Below, piece after piece: positions 1 through 6,076 of a stretch of DNA of 12,921 nucleotides (positions are counted from its first letter, which is position 1; the number at the start of each line of letters is the position of its first letter). The notes beneath the pieces are model-generated. The model ran no database searches and had not been told where the DNA came from. It worked only from the letters and a program-made list of their open reading frames with translations. The DNA comes from an uncultured Eubacterium sp. (GTDB lineage Bacteria; Bacillota; Clostridia; Peptostreptococcales; Anaerovoracaceae): positions 1 to 12,921 of the forward strand of contig CABUXV010000040.1 of assembly GCA_902495595.1 (NCBI GenBank). Direction: 5' to 3'. The position numbers and the translations under genes are program-made.

Positions 1-431
1 ACGGGATAAGAAATCCTCAGATAAAGAGAACTGAAAAAGGAAAACCTTTTATTTCAAATTACTGCTTGGATGAAACCAGGAAAAAATATGAGGGCAAGAC
101 TCATTTTTCCGTAAGTCACAGCGGGGAAATATTCGTATGCCTCATCAGCGATGAAAATGTAGGCATTGATATACAGCACAGGCGAAAGATAGATGAAATG
201 AAGATAGCCTCTCGCTATTTTGATGATGGGGAACTGGAATATGTGAAAAACAACGGAATTGAAGGATTTTTCAAACTATGGACGAGAAAAGAAGCCTACT
301 CAAAATATACAGGAAGAGGACTTGAAGATATTATGGGAAAAATTCAGGTGCTCGAAAGAAATGATGTGGAATTTATGGATTTTCAGTTAGAAGAAGGTCT
401 TTATTGTTCGTGCTGTATGAAGAGGAGATGA
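1..431 (+). CDS. 4'-phosphopantetheinyl transferase, Sfp-type (5' end outside window)
   Basis: This enzyme transfers 4'-phosphopantetheine from CoA to a serine of acyl- or peptidyl-carrier proteins in the cytoplasm. The reading frame is open from position 3 to the TGA at 429-431, giving 142 residues without a start, so the gene begins left of the window. A TTG at 66 is not the true start, because family-conserved sequence lies upstream of it, including Gly-Lys-Pro at residues 13-15 of the visible part. Further motifs are FSVSHSG (35-41), VGIDIQ (53-58) and FFKLWTRKEAYSKYTG (89-104), the typical P-pant transferase signature with Asp56, Glu97 and Lys101. Gln58 stands where Sfp has the metal ligand Glu109. 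The full Sfp class is about 220 residues, so some 70-80 may be missing. The next gene starts 3 nt downstream, suggesting cotranscription. The carrier-protein partner is not visible. Confidence 0.9.
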   Translation, partial: GIRNPQIKRTEKGKPFISNYCLDETRKKYEGKTHFSVSHSGEIFVCLISDENVGIDIQHRRKIDEMKIASRYFDDGELEYVKNNGIEGFFKLWTRKEAYSKYTGRGLEDIMGKIQVLERNDVEFMDFQLEEGLYCSCCMKRR

Positions 432-434
432 AAA

Positions 435-1265
435 ATGAAATTTAAAATTTTAGTGGAGAATAAAACGGACAGCTCTCTTGTGAAAGCTGAGCATGGACTT
501 GCTGTGTATATAGAAACCCATGGCAAAAAAATATTGTTCGACAGCGGAGCATCGGAGCTTTTGATAAAAAATGCAGAGGCTATGGGTGTAGATTTAGAAA
601 ATGTGGACTTTGCTGTGGCAAGTCATGGACATTACGATCATACGGGAGGATTTCCGGCGTTTTGCAGAATAAACAGCAAAGCTGATATTTATATACATAA
701 AAACGCGTTCAGGAAATCCTATGCACTGCGAAAAGGAACGCTTACCGATGTTACCGCAGGAATAAGGTGGAGTGATGAAGAGCTGAAAGAAGTAAGCCGC
801 AGGCTGATATATACGGATAGCGCAGAAAAAATAAATGAAAATATTAAAATTACCGGGACAATAAAAAAAGAAAAGAATTTTGAGCCTACGGAAAGATTCT
901 TTTACTACGATGATGATGGAGAGCTTGCCGAGGACGATATGTCTCATGAGCAGTGTCTTGCAATAAGGGAAGAGGAGGGGATTTATATATTTTCAGGATG
1001 CAGCCACAGAGGCGCGGTATCATCTCTTGATGCCGGAAGAAGCATGTTTCCGGGAGAAAAAGTAGCAGCTTTTATCGCAGGAATGCATCTTTACAATTCG
1101 GATGAACAAAAGCGCAGAGAAGTTGTTGACGTTATATGCAGTAAAGATATAGATAAGGTTATACCTGTTCACTGCACTGGTATAGATGGTATATGCGATT
1201 TTAAAAACAGGCTTGGTGATAGGTGCGTGGCTGCTACAGCGGGGTATAGTTTTGATGGATGTTAG
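435..1265 (+). CDS. Metallo-beta-lactamase-fold metal-dependent hydrolase (COG1237-like)
   Basis: This is a 276-residue cytoplasmic protein of the metallo-beta-lactamase fold; no signal peptide is seen. The metal-binding motif is S-HGHYDH-TGG with His64, His66, Asp68 and His69. Later candidate ligands are His191 in SGCSHRG, His218 in AGMHLY and His246 in PVHCTG. Asp36 in FDSGAS is also a family feature. The overall pattern is that of the COG1237 branch, whose archaeal relatives are annotated as 7,8-dihydropterin-6-methyl-4-(beta-D-ribofuranosyl)aminobenzene 5'-phosphate synthases. The bacterial substrate is unknown, so I assign only the family. The ATG at 435 is preceded by AGAGGAGA at 421-428 inside the end of the transferase gene. 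The stop overlaps the recX start by 11 nt, consistent with translational coupling. No functional link to the neighbours can be inferred beyond shared transcription. Confidence 0.88.
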   Translation: MKFKILVENKTDSSLVKAEHGLAVYIETHGKKILFDSGASELLIKNAEAMGVDLENVDFAVASHGHYDHTGGFPAFCRINSKADIYIHKNAFRKSYALRKGTLTDVTAGIRWSDEELKEVSRRLIYTDSAEKINENIKITGTIKKEKNFEPTERFFYYDDDGELAEDDMSHEQCLAIREEEGIYIFSGCSHRGAVSSLDAGRSMFPGEKVAAFIAGMHLYNSDEQKRREVVDVICSKDIDKVIPVHCTGIDGICDFKNRLGDRCVAATAGYSFDGC

Positions 1266-1716
1266 AGAAAGGGCTGTATACTATCTGAACATAAAGCCAA
1301 GAACAAAAAATCAGGTAGCAAAATATTTAAAAGAAAAAGGCTATAAGGAAGAAGATATCGAATCTGCCGTTTCAGAACTTGAAGAATACGGTTATATAGA
1401 TGATATAAATTTCAGCCGTATGTATTTTGAATACGGATTTGAAAAAGGCAGGGGATTGCTTCGAATAAAACGTGAACTTTCTGAAAAGGGTGTTTCCTCT
1501 GAAGATATTCAAAAGGCTTATGATGACTTGGAATTTATACCGGATCCGTATGAATCAGCTATCGAAATAGGAAAAGCCATTATAAAAGGAATTGACCTTG
1601 ATTCTCTTGATTACAAGGAAAAAAAGAAGCTGCAAGCCAGAATAGGAAGAAGACTTGCAGCCAGGGGGTTTTCATCGGACGTTTCATATAAGGTAATGAA
1701 CAGACTCGTTAAATAA
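1255..1716 (+). CDS. recX: RecX-family regulator of RecA
   Basis: RecX binds RecA filaments and modulates, usually inhibits, recombination and the SOS response. The 153-residue protein shows the expected tandem three-helix repeats: residues about 7-55 (AVYYLNIKPRTKNQV to YGYIDD), about 65-98 (GRGLLRIKRELSEKG with VSSEDIQKAYDDL), and a C-terminal repeat (KLQARIGRRLAARGF with YKVMNRL). The frame is open further upstream to 1186, but that segment lies inside the metallo-hydrolase gene and does not look like RecX. ATG at 1255 is chosen because it opens the conserved region and has GGGG at 1241-1244, 10 nt upstream. An adjacent in-frame TTG at 1252 is a possible alternative. The gene overlaps its upstream neighbour by 11 nt. 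It ends 9 nt from the convergent ABC-F stop, with no hairpin terminator visible in between. recA is not in the window. Confidence 0.9.
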   Translation: MDVRERAVYYLNIKPRTKNQVAKYLKEKGYKEEDIESAVSELEEYGYIDDINFSRMYFEYGFEKGRGLLRIKRELSEKGVSSEDIQKAYDDLEFIPDPYESAIEIGKAIIKGIDLDSLDYKEKKKLQARIGRRLAARGFSSDVSYKVMNRLVK

Positions 1717-1725
1717 TGCAGACGG

Positions 1726-3207
1726 TTACTTGATTTCTATGATTTTTGTGGCTGTTTTTTCTACGAAAGATATATCGTGTTCAACGAAAAGTATCGTAGG
1801 TTTATGTTTGACAATAAGATTTTCTATTTGTATTCTCGATATTATATCTACGAAATTTAAAGGTTCATCCCATATATAAAGATTTGCTTTGCGGCACAGG
1901 CTTTCTGCGATGAGCACTTTTTTCTTTTGACCGCTGCTGTAGGATGACATATCCTTTTCAAGCTGAATCCGGGAAAAATCAAGCTTTCTGAGAATGGTAA
2001 AAAATTGTGTTTTGTCGATGTTTTTAGAAGCGCTGTACTCATCAGGAGTTCCTTTTAGATTATCCGTATTTTGGCTTATGTAGGATATGTTAAGTTTGCC
2101 GCCTTTGATGATATTGCCGCAGGATGGGGTGATTTCTCCTGATACGAGTTTAAGTATGCTTGATTTTCCGGATCCGTTTTTTCCAATCAGAGCTATACGG
2201 TCGCCTTGGTTTATTTCAAATGTAATATGCTTGCAAACAGTTTTTTCGCCGTAGGAGACGGCTGCATGGTCTATGAAGACAAGTCTTGATTTGAAGTAGG
2301 ATTCAGGATTTATGGATATGTCATCCGTATTTTCTATATTTTCAAGAAGTCCTTTTTTATCGTCTATGGCTTGTTTCTGCCTGCGCTGTATGGATTTGGA
2401 CCGCTGCATCATTTTGGCGGACTTATGGCCTATGTGACCTTTGTCTGCTTTTACGCCGGATATCAATGTTCCGTTTTTGCTTTTTTCTATCTTATCGGAC
2501 CATTTAGATGTTCTTTGCACAGCGTCTGTAAGATGCTTTATATCTTTTTTTATTTTTTTGTTTTCGGCAATTTTGTTTTTATCCTGAAGAGTTTTATTGT
2601 AAAACCAGGATGAAAAATTCCCTTTTTGTATTTCTATATTGGTTTTGTTTATGGATAATATGTGGTCTATACAGCCATCCATAAAGGTTCTGTCATGGGA
2701 TACCAATATAAATCCTTTTTTTGTGTTCAGATATTGAGATAACTGTTTTCTCCCCTGGATATCAAGATGATTGGTAGGTTCATCTATGAGGAGAAAAGCA
2801 TTTTCTTTAAGAAATAAAGCGGCGAGCATAGCTTTTGTCTGTTCTCCTTCTGATAAAGTGAAAAATTGTCTGTACAGTATATCTTCATCAAGTCCCAGAA
2901 GAGACAGTTCTTTTCGTATCTGCCAGTCTGCGGCGCTAAAGGCCGTTTCACGTATGACATCTATAACGTAGTTATCAGTATCAAATAATCTATATGGAAA
3001 GTATTCAAATTCTGAAGATGAATATATCTTCCCTTCATAGGGATACTCTTTTTGAAGCAGTTTTAAAAATGTGGTCTTGCCTCGTCCGTTTCTTCCGGTG
3101 AATCCCAGTTTCCAGTCAGTATCTATCTGGAAGCTGACATTTTCAAATATATTATCCAGGCTGCCTTCGTAAGCGAAAGTAAGGTTTGATATTTTTATTA
3201 CTGACAT
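1726..3207 (-). CDS. abc-f: ABC-F ATPase, Lsa/CplR-type ribosomal protection protein
   Basis: This 493-residue soluble protein has two ABC ATPase domains and no transmembrane segment, the ABC-F arrangement. Domain 1 has Walker A GRNGRGKT (38-45), signature LSEGEQ (118-123), Walker B LLIDEP (139-144) and H-switch SHD (170-172). The inter-domain linker spans about 200-300 and includes KWSDKIEKSKNGT and GHIGHKSAKMMQRSKSIQ, which resembles Lsa/Vga/CplR proteins. Domain 2 has Walker A GKNGSGKS (342-349), signature YSSGQ (423-427), and Walker B with WDEPLNFVD (446-454), a typical Lsa/Vga variant. Family members enter the ribosomal E site and dislodge lincosamides, pleuromutilins and streptogramin A. 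The exact spectrum here is not predictable by eye, and a housekeeping translation role cannot be excluded. AAGGAGG lies 8-9 nt upstream of the ATG. The gene is monocistronic and divergent from the operon at 3582. Its leader looks like an antibiotic-responsive attenuator. Confidence 0.9.
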   Translation of the reverse strand: MSVIKISNLTFAYEGSLDNIFENVSFQIDTDWKLGFTGRNGRGKTTFLKLLQKEYPYEGKIYSSSEFEYFPYRLFDTDNYVIDVIRETAFSAADWQIRKELSLLGLDEDILYRQFFTLSEGEQTKAMLAALFLKENAFLLIDEPTNHLDIQGRKQLSQYLNTKKGFILVSHDRTFMDGCIDHILSINKTNIEIQKGNFSSWFYNKTLQDKNKIAENKKIKKDIKHLTDAVQRTSKWSDKIEKSKNGTLISGVKADKGHIGHKSAKMMQRSKSIQRRQKQAIDDKKGLLENIENTDDISINPESYFKSRLVFIDHAAVSYGEKTVCKHITFEINQGDRIALIGKNGSGKSSILKLVSGEITPSCGNIIKGGKLNISYISQNTDNLKGTPDEYSASKNIDKTQFFTILRKLDFSRIQLEKDMSSYSSGQKKKVLIAESLCRKANLYIWDEPLNFVDIISRIQIENLIVKHKPTILFVEHDISFVEKTATKIIEIK

Positions 3208-3258
3208 TGATTTTACCTCCTTTTTAGTTAAAGACTTATGAAAAAAATCCGTAACATC

Positions 3259-3291
3259 AAAAAAGCCGCAGGAAAGTTGTTCCCGCAGCTT
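3259..3291 (-). terminator. Intrinsic terminator in the ABC-F leader (candidate attenuator)
   Basis: On the minus strand the arm AAGCTGCGGGAA (3291 to 3280) pairs with TTCCTGCGGCTT (3274 to 3263) over 12 contiguous positions with two G-U pairs. The loop is 5 nt, and six U residues follow (3264 to 3259). It lies about 50 nt upstream of the ABC-F start codon and downstream of the promoter. It therefore cannot end an upstream gene and must act in the leader of its own transcript. On the plus strand no T-tract follows the hairpin, so it is directional. The structure is read directly from the sequence; the attenuation role is inferred. Confidence 0.88.
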
Positions 3292-3342
3292 AAATATTGG
3301 TTATACAAATAAAGTAAGCTATAAAAAAATCAACAAACCTGC
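3268..3342 (-). promoter_or_regulatory. Possible antiterminator pairing in the ABC-F leader
   Basis: Minus-strand GCAGG-UUU-GUUG (3342 to 3331) can pair with CAAC-UUU-CCUGC (3279 to 3268). This gives 5 plus 4 base pairs around a symmetric 3x3 U/U internal loop. The downstream partner covers the loop and most of the 3' arm of the terminator at 3259-3291, so the two structures are mutually exclusive. This is what an antiterminator needs. The pairing is weaker than the 12-bp terminator and would need help, for example from a stalled ribosome or a kinetic advantage. No covariation data are available here. Confidence 0.45.
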
Positions 3343-3415
3343 AACTGCACAATAAAACACAGGATAAAAAATCCTTTTTCAATGTTTTGTCATGCCGTTA
3401 TTAAATTGCAAGATG

Positions 3416-3427
3416 TTAATTAATCAT
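3416..3427 (-). CDS. Three-codon leader ORF (Met-Ile-Asn) upstream of the ABC-F gene
   Basis: On the minus strand ATG ATT AAT TAA runs from 3427 to 3416. It is preceded by AGGTGA (3436 to 3431), a good match to the anti-Shine-Dalgarno, at normal spacing. The predicted transcription start is only about 15 nt further upstream, so this is the first translatable unit of the leader. Very short uORFs with strong ribosome binding sites are known in attenuators of ABC-F resistance genes, including, from memory, a three-codon one upstream of Listeria lmo0919. Drug-bound ribosomes stalled here would be the sensor. A random short ORF would rarely carry such a ribosome site, but translation is not proven. 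Confidence 0.6.
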   Translation of the reverse strand: MIN

Positions 3428-3458
3428 TTCTCACCTGTCTTTATTATTTTACGAATCC

Positions 3459-3487
3459 ATACTAGCATATCTGTTTGCTCAAAGCAA
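3459..3487 (-). promoter_or_regulatory. Sigma-A promoter for the ABC-F transcript
   Basis: On the minus strand a -35 of TTGCTT (3487 to 3482) is followed after 17 bp by a -10 of TAGTAT (3464 to 3459). Transcription would start near 3452, giving an untranslated leader of about 245 nt. That is unusually long and contains the uORF and terminator. The -10 matches consensus at only four of six positions, so this is a moderate promoter. Confidence 0.55.
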
Positions 3488-3496
3488 CCCTCAGCG

Positions 3497-3525
3497 TTGA
3501 AAATAACCGTAAAATGTGCTAATAT
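3497..3525 (+). promoter_or_regulatory. Sigma-A promoter for the 3582-9654 operon
   Basis: TTGAAA (3497-3502), a 17-bp spacer and TAATAT (3520-3525), with TGC directly before the -10, make a near-consensus extended -10 promoter. The predicted start near 3532 leaves a leader of about 50 nt before the ATG at 3582. A second TATAAT at 3538-3543 lacks a recognisable -35. Its -35 is separated by only 9 bp from the -35 of the divergent ABC-F promoter. Confidence 0.75.
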
Positions 3526-3581
3526 AAAACGATAAATTATAATAGCGGTGTATAAGTAAAAGCTTAAAAAGAGGTAAAATT

Positions 3582-4049
3582 ATGGAATACAAAAAACAGC
3601 TTATCGATAGAGTGGAGAATTTTTACATAGGCGCGGTAGAGGAATTTAAGGAACTGGAGCTTTTTCTGATGGCGGATTCCAAATTTAAAAATATGTTTAA
3701 GAAAAAGGACTATGACGGCAATATAGGAAAGATTAAAGCATGCAAGAGACAAATTCTTAAGATAAGCACTTCCGATATAGATATACCAAAGGATGATGAG
3801 GAATCGGAGAGCATAGTTATAGCTTTTGAAAACTGTATACTGGGGCTTAATAATTTGTGTGATTCCTATATTCAGCTTCAGGAGGCTCTGAAACGAAAAT
3901 CAGAGGGAAGCAATTTAAAATATTCCGAATATAAGAATATATTCAATAAAGTACAGGATAACAGGGGAAAGCTTAACAGCGCGCTTCATGAATTGGATAT
4001 AATATACACTGATTATACTATTGATGAAGACCCATATACTTTTTTATAG
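3582..4049 (+). CDS. Conserved-looking protein of unknown function
   Basis: I do not recognise this 155-residue protein. It is highly charged, rich in Lys, Glu and Asp, with no signal peptide, membrane segment or metal motif. Long stretches (about 1-60 and 80-145) look alpha-helical, so a small helical-bundle cytoplasmic protein is plausible. The acidic C-terminus ends in DEDPYTFL. The ATG at 3582 has AGAGGT at 3570-3575, and a strong promoter lies at 3497-3525, supporting real expression. It is the first gene of the operon, 19 nt upstream of rmuC. That position suggests a link to RmuC or simply a passenger; there is no direct evidence for either. No antisense or shadow explanation fits, because the reading frame runs unbroken from a good ribosome site to its own stop. 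Confidence 0.75.
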   Translation: MEYKKQLIDRVENFYIGAVEEFKELELFLMADSKFKNMFKKKDYDGNIGKIKACKRQILKISTSDIDIPKDDEESESIVIAFENCILGLNNLCDSYIQLQEALKRKSEGSNLKYSEYKNIFNKVQDNRGKLNSALHELDIIYTDYTIDEDPYTFL

Positions 4050-4068
4050 AACAGGAGAGAAAATAAAT

Positions 4069-5340
4069 ATGGAAAATTTAAGTCTTATAATTATAGGGCT
4101 TTTTACAGCGATAATAGTTTTGATAGTATTGTCAATAATTGTAGTTATAAAGCTATCGGGTCAAAAATACTACGGAGGCGGAAATCTTCCAGAACTTCGC
4201 AGAGACATGAGAGAGGAAATAGGCAGATCGAGACAGGAAACGGTTGAGAGTGTTCAGCGAAGTGTAAAAACTTTGGGAGATATGCTCAATCAATCTCAAA
4301 GGGAGAGTATGGAGATTCAAAGCAGACGGTTAGGAGAACTAAATAAACAGTTTGCAAATACATCTATGGATATAGAGCAGAGACTTGAAAACATAAGAAT
4401 ATCTATGGAAAACAAAGTAACTGCCATGACAGAGGAAAACAACAAGCAGCTTACGGAGATGAGAAACACTGTCGATGAAAAATTACAGAAGACTCTTGAA
4501 GAGCGTATAGGCAGGTCATTTAAACAGGTAAGCGATACTTTAGAGCAGGTGACCAGAGGTCTTGGTGAAATGCAGACTCTTGCAGCAGGTGTCGGAGACC
4601 TTAAAAAAGTGCTTTCAAATGTTAAAACCAGGGGTATTCTCGGTGAGATTCAGTTGGGCGCCATACTGGAACAGGTACTTTCCCCTGAACAGTACGATGA
4701 AAATGTATCTGTAAAAGGAGGAGGAGAAAGAGTTGAGTACGCCGTTAAATTTCCGGGAGAAGGTGATGATTTCGTATATTTGCCGATAGATGCAAAATTT
4801 CCTGCCGATGCTTATACCAGTCTTCAGGATGCTTATGACAGCGGAGACAGGGCGCTTATTAAAATGGCAGCCGATGGTCTTAAGAATGCAGTTATAAAAG
4901 CGGCAAGGGATATTAAAACAAAGTACATCAATCCACCTAAAACCACGGAGTTTGCAATAATGTTTCTGCCTTTTGAGGGGCTTTACGCAGAGGTGTTAAG
5001 GCAGGGAATAGTGGAGACTTTACAGAGAGATTACCGCATAAACATAGCTGGACCTACTACTATGGCAGCTATGCTTAACAGTTTTCAGATGGGCTTTAAA
5101 TCACTGGCTCTTCAGAAACGTTCCGGTGAAGTATGGGATACCCTTTCAAAGGTAAAACTTGAATTTGATAAGTTTGGAGATGTGCTTGCAAAGACTCAAA
5201 ATAAGATGGAGCAGGCTCAAAAAGACCTGGAAACTCTGGTGGGAGTGAGAACCAGAGTAATACAAAGAGCTCTTAAGAATGTGTCCGCAACAGGTGAAAC
5301 GGGCATTGACGGAAAACTTACGGATACTTTTGAGGATTAG
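4069..5340 (+). CDS. rmuC: RmuC-family DNA recombination protein
   Basis: This is a 423-residue membrane-anchored protein. Residues about 5-28 form one transmembrane helix. Residues about 42-180 are a long polar, heptad-like region likely to be coiled coil. The RmuC domain follows, with GEIQLG (192-197), PIDAKFP (239-245) and FLPFEGLYAEVL (299-310), which resemble the PD-(D/E)XK-like nuclease core proposed for the family. In E. coli RmuC limits recombination at inverted repeats; the biochemical activity is poorly defined. The frame is open to a TTG at 4021 that overlaps the upstream gene. ATG at 4069 is preferred because it directly precedes the membrane anchor and has AGGAG at 4053-4057. The stop codon contributes to the ribosome binding site of the next gene, indicating an operon. 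Confidence 0.92.
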   Translation: MENLSLIIIGLFTAIIVLIVLSIIVVIKLSGQKYYGGGNLPELRRDMREEIGRSRQETVESVQRSVKTLGDMLNQSQRESMEIQSRRLGELNKQFANTSMDIEQRLENIRISMENKVTAMTEENNKQLTEMRNTVDEKLQKTLEERIGRSFKQVSDTLEQVTRGLGEMQTLAAGVGDLKKVLSNVKTRGILGEIQLGAILEQVLSPEQYDENVSVKGGGERVEYAVKFPGEGDDFVYLPIDAKFPADAYTSLQDAYDSGDRALIKMAADGLKNAVIKAARDIKTKYINPPKTTEFAIMFLPFEGLYAEVLRQGIVETLQRDYRINIAGPTTMAAMLNSFQMGFKSLALQKRSGEVWDTLSKVKLEFDKFGDVLAKTQNKMEQAQKDLETLVGVRTRVIQRALKNVSATGETGIDGKLTDTFED

Positions 5341-5353
5341 GAGTAATTGTCAG

Positions 5354-6067
5354 ATGAGCATATATGCTATAGCAGATTTGCATCTTTCCATGGCGCCAAG
5401 CGTAGATAAGCCTATGGATATATATGGAGCAAGATGGTATAACCATGCTGAGCGGCTTAAAGAAAAGTGGCTTGGCATGATAAAAAGCAGCGATACCGTG
5501 ATTATTGCAGGGGATATTTCATGGGCATTAAAACTTGAGGATGCGAAATACGATTTGGACTGGATAGATGATTTGCCTGGGAAAAAGGTGATTTTTAAGG
5601 GAAATCACGATTTGTGGTGGAACGGTATAAATAAATTAAATAAAATGTATGATAATACGACCTTTGTGCAGAATGATTTTTATTATGCGGAGGACATATA
5701 TATATGCGGAACAAGAGGATGGATAACACCTGACAGTGACGATTACACAAAGGCTGATGAAAAGGTATACAGAAGAGAGCTGCTGAGACTTAAAGCATCT
5801 CTTGACAAAGCTAGGGCACACATGAAAGCCGCAGGTCAGGAGGGGGAGATACTTGGTGTTTTACACTATCCTCCCGTATCAAAGCCTGCTTCTTTTTCTT
5901 CATTTCAGCAGACATTTGAAGATTATGGGGTTAAACATGTGCTCTATGGTCACATTCATGGAGAGGATGGTTTTAAAAATACTATAAAGGGCAGACATCA
6001 TGGGATTGAGTATAGTTTGATATCACTTGATTATCTTAATTGTGTGCCTGTATGTGTGAAAGAATAA
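5354..6067 (+). CDS. Calcineurin-like metallophosphoesterase
   Basis: This 237-residue cytoplasmic protein carries the full dinuclear metallophosphoesterase motif set: Asp8 and His10 in IADLHLS, Asp54 in AGDISW, Asn84-His85 in KGNHDLWW, His171 in LHYPP, and His200 and His202 in YGHIHG. These match the COG1768 group of predicted phosphohydrolases, whose natural substrate is not established. The frame is open to a GTG at 5279 inside rmuC. ATG at 5354 is chosen because the conserved first strand begins there and AGGAG (5339-5343), overlapping the rmuC stop, sits 10 nt upstream. It follows rmuC by 13 nt and precedes deoB by 9 nt. A nucleotide-related substrate would fit the downstream salvage genes but is speculation. 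Confidence 0.9.
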   Translation: MSIYAIADLHLSMAPSVDKPMDIYGARWYNHAERLKEKWLGMIKSSDTVIIAGDISWALKLEDAKYDLDWIDDLPGKKVIFKGNHDLWWNGINKLNKMYDNTTFVQNDFYYAEDIYICGTRGWITPDSDDYTKADEKVYRRELLRLKASLDKARAHMKAAGQEGEILGVLHYPPVSKPASFSSFQQTFEDYGVKHVLYGHIHGEDGFKNTIKGRHHGIEYSLISLDYLNCVPVCVKE

Positions 6068-6076
6068 GGGGGAAAA

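Noticed and set aside
66..431. Start of the phosphopantetheinyl transferase at TTG 66
   Set aside because: The frame is open back to the window edge and the conserved Gly-Lys-Pro segment lies upstream of 66, so the gene is truncated by the window rather than starting there.
594..947. 117-codon minus-strand frame inside the metallo-hydrolase gene
   Set aside because: It is antisense to a gene with intact metal-binding motifs and shows no recognisable domain.
1186..1254. N-terminal extension of recX
   Set aside because: It lies inside the metallo-hydrolase gene, has no RecX-like sequence, and ATG 1255 has better support.
3330..3350. Minus-strand GTG mini-ORF (six codons) overlapping the antiterminator segment
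   Set aside because: There is no Shine-Dalgarno at usable distance and it has a non-ATG start. Its overlap with the regulatory segment is noted but not sufficient.
3361..3380. Small hairpin AGGAT-AAAAA-ATCCT followed by T residues on the plus strand
   Set aside because: The stem is only 5 bp and AT-rich, and no plus-strand gene ends nearby, so I do not call it a terminator.
3379..3393. Second short leader ORF on the minus strand (Met-Thr-Lys-His)
   Set aside because: It has no convincing Shine-Dalgarno upstream, unlike the three-codon ORF at 3416-3427.
4021..4068. N-terminal extension of rmuC from TTG 4021
   Set aside because: It overlaps the upstream gene and would put 16 polar residues before the membrane anchor; ATG 4069 with AGGAG upstream is better.
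5279..5353. N-terminal extension of the metallophosphoesterase
   Set aside because: It lies in rmuC coding sequence, and the family begins with the IADLHLS strand directly after ATG 5354.
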